NCBI GenBank assembly: GCA_943735955.1
Contig: OX030955.1
Coordinates: 10,119,647-10,183,646 of the forward strand
Direction of reading: 5' to 3'
Source: Piscicola geometra
Lineage: Eukaryota > Annelida > Clitellata > Hirudinida > Piscicolidae
Length of the DNA stretch: 64,000 nt
In this document: positions 20,520 to 30,170 of the stretch, one piece after another
Position numbering within the stretch: position 1 is the first letter of the stretch
Layout: each line of letters begins with the position of its first letter
Position numbers and translations under genes: made by a program
Notes under the pieces: generated by a model
Seen by the model: the letters and a program-made list of their open reading frames with translations, nothing else
Database searches by the model: none
What the model was told of the DNA's origin: nothing

Positions 20520-23500
20520 TCACGTTGTGTAATCTGCCAAATTCTTTGGCCAATGCACCCTTCTGCCGGACCTAGTGTGGATTGGAGGTGGCTGTTGAGT
20601 ATTCGATGAGTTGGTAGTCGTTGTTGTTGGTGTTGCTGTTATTGTTGTTGATGCTAACTTGAAGGGTGTTGTTGTTGAGGTTGTTGTTGTCAATGTTGTT
20701 GCTGCTGTCTTTGATGAGGACATCGTTGGTGGTGGTGAAAGAAATGCGGGTTTTAGTCTGTCGATTGAGACGGTGTCTCTACGCCCGTTCTTTTCTAGGA
20801 CAAAATATTTTGCCCTTCTTTCCAAAACGACGTACGGACCCTCGTATGGAGACTGAAGCGGTTGTCTATGCGAGTCCACACGAACGAAAACTTTTTGTGT
20901 GGTTAGAAGGTCTTTTGGGATGTAGCTTGTAGTTTGTTGCTCCCTTGGTGGCTCTGCTTTTATTTTGTTCATCTGATCCTTCAAACGCGAGACATAACTT
21001 GTAATGTCGGGAGTGGAATTGTTGCTGGACGAGCACTCACCGGGCAGTCTCAATGCCGTTCCATAAACAAGTTCTGCTGGTGAACATTTGAGATCCTCCT
21101 TTACCGATGACCGGATTCCCAAGAGCACTACAGGCAAGGACTCCATCCATCCACCAGCTGAAGGGTGTGCCGCAAGGGAGGACTTTAGTTGCCGATGGAA
21201 ACGCTCGACCATACCGTTGGCTGCAGGATGGTATGCAGTTGTTCTCACATGATGTATACCCAGCAACTTGCTCATCTGATAGAAAAGGCGAGACGAAAAT
21301 TGGCTGCCTCTATCTGTTGTGATGGTCTCGGGAACACCAAAATTCGAGACCCATCCGGCCATGAAGTTCTTTAGGATGGTTTCTGTCGAGGTGTCGCTGA
21401 TAGGGATAGCTACGGGCCATCTTGTGAATCGATCAACGCAGGTTAGAATGTGAGTGAACCCTTCAGACGCAAGAAGAGGTCCCACCAGGTCGATGTGAAC
21501 GTGTTGGAAACGGCATTTCGGCAATGTAAATTTGGACGGAGCTGTGATGGTGTGGCAATGTACTTTATTTTTCTGACATGGAAGACATTCTCTGCACCAT
21601 GTCCTGATGTTCTTATCCATGTTTGGCCATACAAACCGTTGTCGAATCAATTTTGACGTAGCTGTCACACCTGGATGAGATAAAGAATGCAAAGCTAAAA
21701 AGACCTTGTATCTGAGTTGCTCTGGGACGAAAGGTCTGGAAACTCCTGTTGACGTGTCTACCCAGATGTTGCCTTGGTTGAAAGAAAGAGGAATCTCTTC
21801 GAGCTGCAAAGATGTCGGTTTGAGACGTATCGATAAATCTGAAGACTGGTGCTTGGCAATTTCTTGCATATCGATAACTGTTATCGCGTTAGCCTCAGTC
21901 CGAGAAAGTGCATCTGCAACTACATTGTCTGTTCCCTTGATGTGTTTGATCTCAGCAGAGAACTGTGAGATGAAGTCTAAATGCCTGGCTTCTCTCGGTG
22001 AGTGGCGGCTTGTGTTGGTCCTGAGAGCAAAGGTGAGTGGCTTATGATCAGTGAAGATGGTAAACTGACGACCTTCAAGGAAGTGTTGAAAGTGCTTGAT
22101 GGCTTGATAGATTGCAAGTAACTCTCGGCCAAAAGTACTATACCTCGTCTGGGCAGGATGAAACTTTTGCGAGAAAAACGCTAAAGGTTGACGCTTACCT
22201 TTTTGTACCTGCTCGAGAACTGCTCCTGCTGCTACGTCAGAAGCGTCAGTTAGAAGTTGCAGCTCCCATCTATCATCAATGAAACCCAAGCTTGTGGCAT
22301 TCTGAAGAGCTTCTTTCGTCTGATTGAAGGCTTGAGTTTGAGCATCAGTCAAGCAAAGGGTTTTTGTAGATGGCTTCTTTCTGAGAACATCTGTTAACGG
22401 TGCCAATAAACTGGAGCAATGAGGAATGAAACGCCTGTAGAAATTAACCATTCCTATAAACCGTTGCAGTTGATTGATGCTTTGCGGTTGTTTGTACTCC
22501 AGGATTGCTTGGATTCTGTTGGGAAGAGGTCTGATTCCGTCTTTGTTGAGGTGGTGTCCAAGGAAGTTGGTAGATGGTACGGCAAATTCACACTTGTCGA
22601 CGTTGATGGTGAGGTTGAATTTGCTGAATCTTCTGAATACTTCCTCGAGATGAAGGAGATGTTCTTCTTGAGAGGTGCTAGCGATCAGTACATCGTCGAT
22701 GTACACAAAAGCATAAGTCAAACCTCTGAGAACTTCGTCCATGAACCGTTGGAAGGTTTGAGCCGCGTTCCTTAGACCAAAGGGAAGACGAACAAACTCA
22801 TACAATCCGAAAGGTGTTGTAATGGCGGTTTTCTGAATGTCTTCTTCTGCGATTGGAATGTGGTGGAAGGCTCTCACCAAGTCAATTCGCGAGAAGATGT
22901 TGCAGTTGACGAGGTTGTTAGTAAAATCGTGAAGATGAGGCACTGGATACCTGTCTGGAATGGTATTGTTGTTCAACGCACGGTAGTCACCGCATGGCCT
23001 CCAATCTCCAGACGACTTCGGTACCAAGTGTAGCGGCGAAGACCACGGGCTTGATGAAGGTCTTATTATGCCCAGTTGGATCATGTGATCAAACTCCGCT
23101 TTCGCCAGCTTCAACTTCTCCGGTGACAGACGGCGTGGCTTTTGAAACGTAGGAGGTCCTTCGGTGATTATGCTGTGCCTCGTCATGTGTTGCACCTCCT
23201 CGTTGTAATTCGATGGTCGGCTGATGGTTGGGTATCTCTCTAGAAGTCTTGCTACTGCCTCAACAGATGACCTTGCAACTCGAATCTGTGTCGGCACTGA
23301 CTTGGAGATTGACCCAATGATAGCCAAGGATGTTGTGTTGTCCACCAGGCGTTGGCGAGACATGTCCACCCCCAGACTGAAATGAGACAGAAAATCCGCT
23401 CCGATGATGGGTTTCTTGACGTCGGCTACGAGAAAAATCCAGGGAAACTGCCTGCGTAAACCGAGGTTGACCGTCAGGGATTTCTGTCCATACGTTTTGA

Positions 23501-23768
23501 TGAGGGAGTTGTTTGCTGCATGAAGCGTGAACGATGATGGGGTGAGAGAATGATTGGCTGGTGGAGGAATGACGCTTACTTCTGCACCAGTGTCGATTAG
23601 GAACGTGAGGTTGTTGCATGCGTCTCTTATGAATAATAGACGACTCTTATTTTGTTGGCCGTGGACAGACGTCGCTCCTACTGTCCGGCCCTGCCTTTTA
23701 AATGAGCGAAAGTGCATGGTGGTGTGCATTTTCGTGCCTGTTTCCCAAAAGTCTGGTGATACCAGCAC
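20520..23768 (-). CDS. Pol polyprotein (protease, RT, RNase H, integrase)
   Basis: A 1082-codon open frame, uninterrupted. Residue positions count from the first Met of the open frame. Aspartic protease L-I-D-T-G-A-E-V at 57-64; reverse transcriptase with Y-I-D-D at 356-359; RNase H with L-L-T-D-A-S near 505-510, R-E-L near 550 and T-D-H-K-P-L near 573; integrase zinc knuckle H694, H698, C728, C731; catalytic D760, D819, E855 with the classical 35-residue gap; then a G-P-Y segment (E-G-P-Y-V-V-L) typical of the gypsy integrase C-terminus. No chromodomain is seen. The frame opens inside the end of gag, so expression should be by -1 frameshift at 23696-23702 rather than from its own ATG. All catalytic residues are present, so the enzyme part looks functional. 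Confidence 0.96.
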   Translation of the reverse strand: MLVSPDFWETGTKMHTTMHFRSFKRQGRTVGATSVHGQQNKSRLLFIRDACNNLTFLIDTGAEVSVIPPPANHSLTPSSFTLHAANNSLIKTYGQKSLTVNLGLRRQFPWIFLVADVKKPIIGADFLSHFSLGVDMSRQRLVDNTTSLAIIGSISKSVPTQIRVARSSVEAVARLLERYPTISRPSNYNEEVQHMTRHSIITEGPPTFQKPRRLSPEKLKLAKAEFDHMIQLGIIRPSSSPWSSPLHLVPKSSGDWRPCGDYRALNNNTIPDRYPVPHLHDFTNNLVNCNIFSRIDLVRAFHHIPIAEEDIQKTAITTPFGLYEFVRLPFGLRNAAQTFQRFMDEVLRGLTYAFVYIDDVLIASTSQEEHLLHLEEVFRRFSKFNLTINVDKCEFAVPSTNFLGHHLNKDGIRPLPNRIQAILEYKQPQSINQLQRFIGMVNFYRRFIPHCSSLLAPLTDVLRKKPSTKTLCLTDAQTQAFNQTKEALQNATSLGFIDDRWELQLLTDASDVAAGAVLEQVQKGKRQPLAFFSQKFHPAQTRYSTFGRELLAIYQAIKHFQHFLEGRQFTIFTDHKPLTFALRTNTSRHSPREARHLDFISQFSAEIKHIKGTDNVVADALSRTEANAITVIDMQEIAKHQSSDLSIRLKPTSLQLEEIPLSFNQGNIWVDTSTGVSRPFVPEQLRYKVFLALHSLSHPGVTATSKLIRQRFVWPNMDKNIRTWCRECLPCQKNKVHCHTITAPSKFTLPKCRFQHVHIDLVGPLLASEGFTHILTCVDRFTRWPVAIPISDTSTETILKNFMAGWVSNFGVPETITTDRGSQFSSRLFYQMSKLLGIHHVRTTAYHPAANGMVERFHRQLKSSLAAHPSAGGWMESLPVVLLGIRSSVKEDLKCSPAELVYGTALRLPGECSSSNNSTPDITSYVSRLKDQMNKIKAEPPREQQTTSYIPKDLLTTQKVFVRVDSHRQPLQSPYEGPYVVLERRAKYFVLEKNGRRDTVSIDRLKPAFLSPPPTMSSSKTAATTLTTTTSTTTPFKLASTTITATPTTTTTNSSNTQQPPPIHTRSGRRVHWPKNLADYTT

Positions 23769-23887
23769 ATGCCTGACGTGGTGTTCGGGCTTCTGGAACG
23801 AGGTGAATTGTGTCGACTGTTTGAACGAATTCTTCCTCGTGGTTGATTCTGGTTAGCAGCTAAAGTGGCCATACTTGTGGTGATTTG
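23678..23887 (-). CDS. Gag C-terminal part with CHCC zinc knuckle
   Basis: In the same frame as the upstream gag and separated from it by one TAA codon (23888-23890). It is basic (Arg/Ser/Asn-rich), followed by [18 protein letters not shown], a C-x2-H-x9-C-x3-C knuckle expected to bind RNA. The frame ends at TAG 23678-23680 after the slippery heptamer and overlaps pol by about 90 nt. Where translation could begin in this piece is unclear; an ATG sits at 23872. Confidence 0.8.
   Translation of the reverse strand, partial: QITTSMATLAANQNQPRGRIRSNSRHNSPRSRSPNTTSGMCWYHQTFGKQARKCTPPCTFAHLKGRAGQ
23696..23702 (-). promoter_or_regulatory. -1 ribosomal frameshift site (slippery heptamer) of gag-pol
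   Basis: On the element's strand the gag frame reads CAT TTA AAA GGC, giving the canonical heptamer T_TTA_AAA at 23702-23696. Five nucleotides later GGCCGGACAG (23690-23681) can pair with CTGTCC-AC-GGCC (23668-23657) around a 12-nt loop. Slipping back by one gives TTT AAA AGG, exactly the pol frame. The gag stop TAG lies in the loop at 23680-23678. Confidence 0.85.
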
Positions 23888-24502
23888 TTAAAGCCACGTA
23901 TGTATCTCCGGCATGGTTTGGGCTGAAGCTTGTGGAATTGGCGTTGAGACTTGTGTGATGGTGGTTTGTTGAAGTTCCACCATCCTGTCTGCTTGTAACG
24001 CCAGTTCTGCTAGTGGGATGTTCATTGAAGCCGCCAGGATTGGTTTGATCTGAGTGGGCATTTTGTCGAACCATAGCTGCTTTAAGATGGCTTCGTCCAT
24101 TTGGTTGCTGCCCAGCAGGGTCTTCATGTGGCGAAGCAGCTGGGAGGGTTGCCTGCCGTCTGGTTGCAGGTCGCCAAATAACGCTCTCAGCATGCTTGCC
24201 TCAGACTGGCAGCACCTGTAAAGAATTGCCTTTTTCAGCGTCTCGTATGGCGACGACGACGGCACCTCCACGAGTAGGTCTTGAACCTGTTCGGCAACAT
24301 GGAAAGGTATGTGCTCAACCACATACGAGTACTTTGTAAGGCCTGCTGTCACTTTGCGCGTGTGGAATATTGCTTCCACGTGGCAGAACCAGAGTCTTGG
24401 GTTGGCTGTGAAAAAAACGGGTAAGCTAAGAGAGCTTACTTGCGGCGTCTGCTCTGCCCTTGTCTCCTCTTCTGACGTAACTTTTAAAAAAATATCTTCC
24501 AT
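23888..24502 (-). CDS. Gag capsid part (with premature stop)
   Basis: The ATG at 24502 directly follows the primer-binding site and begins M-E-D-I-F-L-K-V. The product has the capsid-like features of Ty3/gypsy Gag: F-F-T-A-N-P-R-L-W-F, then V-V-E-H-I-P, and S-E-A-S-M-L-R-A-L-F-G-D-L-Q with R-Q-P-S-Q-L-L-R-H-M. The frame stops at TAA 23888-23890, while the nucleic-acid-binding knuckle continues in the same frame beyond it. The stop is either an inactivating mutation in this copy or, less likely, a programmed readthrough codon. The frame is open upstream through the LTR, so the true start is inferred from position. Confidence 0.85.
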   Translation of the reverse strand: MEDIFLKVTSEEETRAEQTPQVSSLSLPVFFTANPRLWFCHVEAIFHTRKVTAGLTKYSYVVEHIPFHVAEQVQDLLVEVPSSSPYETLKKAILYRCCQSEASMLRALFGDLQPDGRQPSQLLRHMKTLLGSNQMDEAILKQLWFDKMPTQIKPILAASMNIPLAELALQADRMVELQQTTITQVSTPIPQASAQTMPEIHTWL

Positions 24503-24518
24503 CACGTCGTGGTCACCA
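24502..24518 (-). other. tRNA primer-binding site (tRNA-Trp type)
   Basis: TGGTGACCACGACGTGA begins two bases after the 5' LTR on the element's strand. It matches the complement of the 3' end expected for animal tRNA-Trp (with TGGTGACCCCGACGTGA as the usual form) at 16 of 17 bases. CsRn1-type elements are known to use tRNA-Trp. The last base overlaps the gag ATG. Confidence 0.8.
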
Positions 24519-24520
24519 AT

Positions 24521-24650
24521 TGTTACGACTAGGATTTCAGGAAACACGAGAGAGAGTTTATTTACACGATAACGACTTTATATAGGGTGCTAGGGACAAA
24601 GGTCGCCTAGGAGTGGTTGTGTACATATCGTACACAATGTGGCCGCTACA
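24521..24650 (-). repeat. 5' LTR of the retroelement (130 bp)
   Basis: The upstream LTR in the element's orientation. It reads TGTAGCGG to GTAACA on the minus strand with a CTATATAAAG promoter motif and AATAAA downstream. It lacks one TG of a TGTG run compared with the 3' LTR. Confidence 0.95.
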
Positions 24651-25503
24651 CTGGTAATGTTGACAAAGATCCAGGCTTTTTCCAAAGACTTTTCAAGAAG
24701 GTAAGCGTGGATTCGGCCGAGGTCATTCCCACACCGCATCCTCTGCTCAACCAGATACAACCACCATCGAAAGCGACTGGCGAGACACTTCAGCAACTAA
24801 AAAGTGAAGTCTCGAACGGACAGAAAAGTCCAAGAATGCATTTTTGGAACGAGAAAAACGCCAAAACTGGAAAGTTCATCGTCGATGACAGCAACATGCG
24901 AGAGATGATGCCTCTGTACTACGAACCATAGGCTCTGACCCAAAGGGTTGACCCATTGCTCATGATAGATTATGATAGACTATACGAATTCTAAGTTCTG
25001 AGACGATTGTATGTGAAAAATTAATGTAAGTTATGTTATATACTAGGTAAGCATCCGTGAGTTTTACTAGCAAATTATCAATAGGAGTTTAAGATATTTA
25101 TATACTTTGTTATATTGATATCGTCTTTGTTTGTCAGACGCTTGCTTAGGTTTTGTCTTAACAAATAAATGTTCAATGCTTCTATCTATTTTTAATGAAA
25201 GTCAATCTCCCACACAAAGATGATTATTTCAATAAATTACATTTTCGTCTTTTAGATTAAATCATTATTTTTTCGAGTTTAAACGTAGTTTCATGTTCCG
25301 AAAAACGTCCATCAAAATTTAAGTGGCTGTAACGTCATAAAACGAATAAATAATAATAATACACTTTCACAACATCTATGCTCTGTTTATTTATCAATAG
25401 ATAAATAAAATAGTATAAGAAGGAAAATCAAAAATAAACAAGGTAAATTATAAAATTTATTTGAGAACATATAGAAACTACCCATCCTTGATAATAAATC
25501 AAA

Positions 25504-25788
25504 ATGTCTGGTAATGTTGACAAAGATCCAGGCTTTTTCCAAAGACTTTTCAAGAAGGTAAGCGTGGATTCGGCCCAGGTCATTCCCACACCGCATCCTC
25601 TGCTCAACCAGATACAACCACCATCGAAAGCGACTGGCGAGACACTTCAGCAACTAAAAAGTGAAGTCTCGAACGGACAGAAAAGTCCAAGAATGCATTT
25701 TTGGAACAAGAAAAACGCCAAAACTGGAAAGTTCATCGTCGATGACAGCAACATGCGAGAGATGATGCCTCTGTACTACGAGCCATAG
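25504..25788 (+). CDS. Array unit 9: 94-residue protein (last unit)
   Basis: Intact ORF, D-P-G-F-F-Q type with Val-Ser at 19-20 and G-Q-K-S-P. Its tail is the most divergent: after 25880 it carries tttatactgaataggc and loses the cagacg block before similarity ends near 26170, as expected for the edge of an array that no longer exchanges with its neighbours. Confidence 0.68.
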   Translation: MSGNVDKDPGFFQRLFKKVSVDSAQVIPTPHPLLNQIQPPSKATGETLQQLKSEVSNGQKSPRMHFWNKKNAKTGKFIVDDSNMREMMPLYYEP

Positions 25789-26470
25789 GCTCTGACCCAA
25801 AGGGTTGACCCATTGCCCATGATAGATTCTGATAGACTATATGATCTTTAAGTTCTGAGACGATTGTATGTGACAAATTAATGTAAGTTAAGTTATATAT
25901 TTATACTGAATAGGCTTCCACGAGTCTTTGGTGCATAATAATAATATAATTAAAACCATTTTGATGTTTTTGTGATTTAATATTTATCTGTTTATCAAAC
26001 AGCTTAGGTTTTGTCTTAACAAATAAATGTTCGATGCTTCTATCTATTTTTAATGAAAGTCAAACTTCCACAACAAGATGATTGTTTCAATAAATTACAT
26101 TTTCGTCTTTTAGATTGAATCATTATTTTTGTAAGTTTAAACGAAGTTTCATGTTCCGAAAAACGTGCATCTTGCCCACTGCCAAGACAGGATAGGTTCA
26201 CTCTTCTGCGTGAATATAATATATTGTTATATAATACATAAATATTCAAAATTGAAATAGGATACTGTTATAAATTAAATAGGATAATATTAATTGTAAA
26301 AAAATATTATATTAAAATGTTTATAACAAATATGAGCAACAAACAATATTTAAATAGGTTTAATATAGGAAATCAAGTTACAACTATATATCAGAAGTTT
26401 TTTTAGCTTTTACTAAAATTTTGAGTTAACCTGTAGGTACATTTCTTAAAAAGTTTCATTTATTAATATA

Positions 26471-27893
26471 TCACTCACTGCACAAGCCGTCTTCGCAACT
26501 GTTAGGACAAGCGGCACACTGGTTTCCCTTTTCGAACGGCTTTTCTCCCTTCCAGTTACCTCTTTGGTTGGCAAGATGTATTATGAATGGGGGTGGAAAG
26601 TTATAAAATATTTTAAATTCCTTAGAAATAGATTTGTTGAGGTAGAAAAAAATTAGTTTAAAAAGATATCTGAAAATCTTTTTAATAATTTGAATTTAAT
26701 ATTTTAAATTGTATCTACTAACAATTTATATGTATTATTTAAACTTTTTGGTACAAGCAAAACTTACGCGGGTCCATAGTTGCAAACGACGACTAAAGCA
26801 TTTTCCCATTCAGGCCCCTTAAGAGTGTCGCATTGTTTGGCAGCGCATCCCAGGTCGGTTGTGCTATGCCACACCACCTGTTGGACACGTGGCAAAAATG
26901 TGAATTTGTTAACAGTTTTAAATGCTTATTTTTTGGAGTTTTTTTTATATTTAAAGGCGTGTAGAATGAAATGATGATTACCTTATAAAATTTTATTTAT
27001 TATAAGTATTGGTTAAAACATTTATTATACATTTATATTAATATTACCTGAGTGTAATGGCCGCAGATCCCAGTGCACGAGGTGGTCTCAAAATCATAGT
27101 TTTTCTTCTCGTTGAACCATTTGGTCGTGATGGCTTTGAAGTTGATGGGCGATTTGAAGGGCTTAGAGGCGAAGATGTTTTGGCCGACATTCTCAAAGGG
27201 GGAGGAGGGCGAGGCGGGTTGTCCGTGGGCGAAGCTGCACTCGTTCGCCCAGCCTTCAGCCATCTCTGCCAACGTTGGATTCCATTCCTGGAGAGGTTGT
27301 GATCGAAATGTAAACTTTAAAGAAGTTTCGAAATTTAACATCTAAAGTCAAACTTTTAAAACTTAAAAAAGTTTCTACAATTGTTAATCTAAACTATAAC
27401 TTTCAAAGTTCTCACCAGTTTCATCATGTTCTTCGAGCCTTCCACCTTCCTCAGCTCGTTGTGAGCGTCTAAAAGTTCCTGCTGCTCTGAGGCGCTGAGT
27501 GAGGGCACTTCGTCGTCGTCGTCTCTCTTGCTGGGCACCGATGCTGAGTTTTATTGAGGCAAAAAATTGTGAATCAAGTTCCAAATGGAGTAGCAATAAT
27601 ACGCAATAAAAATATGTTAAAACAATTCAATCTCCTACTAATCAATTGAAATTTAACAGAGTAATTAATAAATTAACTAGATTATAATTGTCCACAATTT
27701 CTTAACCTTCTTCATCTCTCTTCGAAGGCACGGATGCTTCTTCGTCTCTCTTGCCTTGCTGCGCCTTCCTCAGGGGCAGATGGTCAGACAGGGCTGCATG
27801 GATGGACTCCTCCTGCTGCTCTACTGCCACTACCGACACCGCTGCTAAGACCATAAGTAGCGCTATGCTCAGACGTGACATTGTTGCCTTCAA
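26471..27893 (-). CDS. Secreted CAP/SCP-superfamily protein (venom-allergen-like)
   Basis: Five exons with consistent phases: 27893-27707, 27543-27416, 27287-27048, 26877-26768 and 26561-26471; 251 residues. Exon 1 encodes a signal peptide (L-S-I-A-L-L-M-V-L-A-A-V-S-V-V-A) and a pro-region with Lys-Arg pairs. The CAP domain starts in exon 2 (E-L-L-D-A-H-N-E-L-R) and includes the C-S-F-A-H-G-Q loop, F-E-N-V-G-Q-N-I, the signature C-G-H-Y-T-Q / V-V-W split by an intron, and V-V-V-C-N-Y-G-P-A / G-N. After the domain there is only a short Cys tail, so it is a plain SCP/VAL protein rather than a CRISP with an ion-channel regulator domain. CAP proteins are secreted and act in sterol or lipid binding, venom, immunity or reproduction; the role here cannot be told. 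An AATAAA signal (26464-26459) follows within 10 nt of the stop. A GTGAGTGA word overlapping the stop could act as a donor, so one more exon is possible. Confidence 0.92.
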
Positions 27894-28622
27894 GCAAGGT
27901 CTCGAAATGTTAGAAATAAGTTTTCAAGTGGTTTAAAAGATGAACTTTGCTTTTATACATGCTGAGCGCATTGGAGACGCAACATCTGTCTCTTCAAAGC
28001 AGGAAACAACAGTTATTTTATTTTTCAAGACCGGTAGTTATTTCATTCTTTTCCGAAGCATTTCTCTTCTCAATTGATTTTCCAACAAAGCCTACATCTT
28101 CGCAAGTGGGCCGATCAATATGTTAGAGCAGAGTTAATCATTCAAAAATCATCGCTTGTCATTACTTGTGCACTAATAAATGATAAAAGGGTTTAAATGA
28201 TATTTAAATCTTTAACATTTAAAAAACTCTCAGACTACTGTACCAATTTTTCATATAAAAATTGTTTCAATTTTTTATTAAATCCGTCAAAAAACGAAAA
28301 ACCCTTCGACAATCATTTGATTTCATTTTTGAATCTGTTGGTCAACGAATTACGATTACAAATCAAGTAAAAAAAACAACAAAGTGAATAAAATTGTAGC
28401 AAAAGTACCAAGACAACCTCCATGAAGTATACAAACAATAGAACACGACTATAAAACAAGCATCAATAAATACTAAAACGCCGCTGATTCAGACTTGATA
28501 AATCATTCAAAACTAATTGAGTAAAATGATCGATTAACATAATTAATTTAATTAATTAGACTTCCTACCGACTCATTGGAAACTATTTAAGTAAAAAACA
28601 GACGCAGTCAAACGAGACTAAT
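27894..28622. other. Intergenic spacer, probable CAP-gene promoter
   Basis: AT-rich, with no ORF or RNA gene recognised. It lies upstream of the minus-strand CAP gene. A ttttatacatgctgagc segment about 60 nt before the ATG is a possible TATA-like site, but this is weak. Confidence 0.45.
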
Positions 28623-29709
28623 TCAGAAACAGCCATATTCCTGAAAGGGTTTTTGCCGACTGTTCACACCGAACTTGTACTTGTTGTTCGGTGTGCTTGT
28701 TAGCGGGGTTGTATGTGTGAAAGTAAGTCTAGGTCTGTCTTGGAAAAGGGCGTCACCACCGCCATCATTATCATCACCACCTCGATAATCATCATCAGGA
28801 GTATGGGCGTTTTTGGAGGAAATGCCGGATGCTGTGGCAGGCCTCACCATGCACACCTTCAGAGCCTTGTCTCGCCTCGTGTCGTTGTTGTTGCTGTTTC
28901 TGAGTATAACGTTGTTGTTGTTTGAACTATTATGACAATTCTCATAGATGAATTTATTATCAGTGGCGTTTATATCACAGAGTAAGTTGTTGTCATTGAC
29001 GCGAGAGGACGGTAGGGCTTCGCATGCATTTTTGCTCTTCTTCACATCTGCAGAGAAGGGCCGAGAGAGCTTGGAGGAAAGTTTTTGGCGGTTTTCTGGT
29101 AGATTTTTGTTGCAAAAACCCAACGAGTCGACCAGATTCTTGACCTTCTGACCCTGGCCAGACGAAGGTGTTTTTGTGAATCGTTTTCCCCAACTGTTCG
29201 AGGCATCGTTGTTTTTAAGCGATTCCGTTTTTCGTTTTGCATCAGAATTTCGTTTAGCGTCGCTACTTTTTTTCGATGAATCTTTACGTCTGATCCCACA
29301 ACCAATTTTATATCCGTCTGAATCATTGCCGCCATCATCATCATCATCACCACCACCTCCACCTTTACGATGGCATACCTTCGATGACTCTTTGCACCCT
29401 TCATGGGAGACCGTTTCGTTGGATGAACGGAAAACGTCGCAAGCTTCCTTCACGTCACTACTACTACCACCACCTCCAACACTATTACTACCACCACCTC
29501 CAGCACTATTACTACTATCAACACCACCAACACTATTACTACTACCACCATTTACGACAATAGCGCCATCTTTTTTATCTTCTTTCTTACTCTTGTAGAC
29601 TCTCTTAGACTCCTGAATGTTCAACAACTTGTCGGAAATGCTCTTCCTCGACGCGTTATTATCATACGCACTGTCCTCGCTATTGCTGGTTATAATACTA
29701 TTATTATTA

Positions 29710-29755
<46 letters not shown>

Positions 29756-30170
29756 CATTATTATTATTACTATTGTTATTGTTATTGCCATCCTTATTAT
29801 TTTTTTTATTATTAGCGTTTTTAGAATCGCTCCGAAGTCGATCGAACCACGACTTGATGTCTTTCTTTGCGGCCACGCCACTATTACCACTACCACTACT
29901 AATACTGCTATCATCACCATCCTTATTATTTTTTTTTATTTTATTATTATTATTATTATTACCATTATTACTACTACTATTACCATTACCACACATTGTG
30001 TTATTCCTGTTCGACGTCTTTGGAGTGGCCTTGTTGAGCGAGAAGGTGGAGTGGAAGAGGAGTGGAGACTTCGGCCTGAGGGTCACGTGCCCTGACGTGA
30101 AAACATCGTCGTCATCATCATCATCACCGCCCAGTTCGACCCGTCTGCTAACTAGGAACTTGCGCTTTGG
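28623..30170 (-). CDS. Asn/Ser-rich C-terminal coding region; own gene or last exon of CCDC88
   Basis: About 515 codons open from near 30168 (K-R-K-F-L-V-S-R-R-V) to a stop at 28623. Complex segments between the homopolymers argue for real coding: L-R-P-K-S-P-L-L-F-H-S-T-F-S, D-I-K-S-W-F-D-R-L-R-S-D, W-G-K-R-F-T-K-T-P, V-K-N-L-V-D-S-L-G-F-C, R-P-F-S-A-D-V-K-K, and an ending K-P-F-Q-E-Y-G-C-F. Asn runs come from (AAT)n and Asp/Gly runs from (GAT/GGT)n. The family is not recognised. The open frame continues upstream to 31526, but only through a repeat without stop words, so that part is not evidence. A phase-0 acceptor (ACCACCAAAG/CGC) near 30164 could receive the phase-0 donor AGG/GTACTT at about 31608 in the last CCDC88 exon, which would make this the CCDC88 C-terminus. 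A separate gene is equally possible. Confidence 0.55.
29696..29800. repeat. (ATT)n microsatellite within coding sequence
   Basis: An imperfect ATT/GTT run of about 35 triplets that encodes polyasparagine on the minus strand. A similar shorter run lies at 29940-29975. Confidence 0.8.

Larger units (their letters stand above)
19980..24650 (-). mobile_element. Ty3/gypsy LTR retrotransposon, CsRn1 clade
   Basis: A complete 4671-bp element in minus orientation flanked by the 4-bp duplication CTGG (19976-19979 and 24651-24654). It has short LTRs beginning TG and ending CA, a primer-binding site, gag, a -1 shifted pol and a purine tract before the 3' LTR. Domain order in pol is protease, reverse transcriptase, RNase H, integrase. 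Two features point to the CsRn1 clade (first known from Clonorchis): a Gag knuckle of C-x2-H-x9-C-x3-C type instead of CCHC, and a tRNA-Trp-like primer site. The LTRs differ by only three substitutions and one 2-bp indel, so insertion is recent. Gag carries one in-frame stop, so this copy may depend on others for Gag. Confidence 0.95.
19972..24931 (+). pseudogene. Array unit 8: copy split by an LTR retrotransposon
   Basis: The unit has its own ATG TCT GG at 19972-19979. The minus-strand retroelement follows at 19980-24650, and the gene resumes with the duplicated CTGG at 24651 and runs to the stop at 24929-24931. The coding part 3' of the insertion is free of stops, so the insertion is young relative to decay of the copy. 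The copy can no longer make the protein from its own start. Confidence 0.9.
13690..26190 (+). repeat. Nine-unit tandem array of a small intronless gene (about 855-bp period)
   Basis: Nine copies of one unit in direct orientation, with start-codon positions 13817, 14671, 15526, 16483, 17407, 18262, 19117, 19972 and 25504. Successive distances are 854, 855, 957, 924, 855, 855, 855 and, after subtracting the retroelement in unit 8, about 857 bp. Each unit has an A/T-rich leader, a 94-codon ORF, and a roughly 550-bp AT-rich tail with AATAAA motifs. The longer spacings come from extra copies of a roughly 33-bp word in the tails of units 3 and 4. Tail variants show that units 2 and 7 are sister copies and that 1, 5 and 6 resemble each other, so blocks of units were duplicated. 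The last unit decays after about 26170. Confidence 0.95.

Noticed and set aside
13760..25653. Minus-strand 61-98 residue ORFs repeated in each array unit
   Set aside because: They are antisense shadows of the 94-residue plus-strand ORF and its tail. They change ends between units, and their conservation is explained by the sense frame and unit homogeneity.
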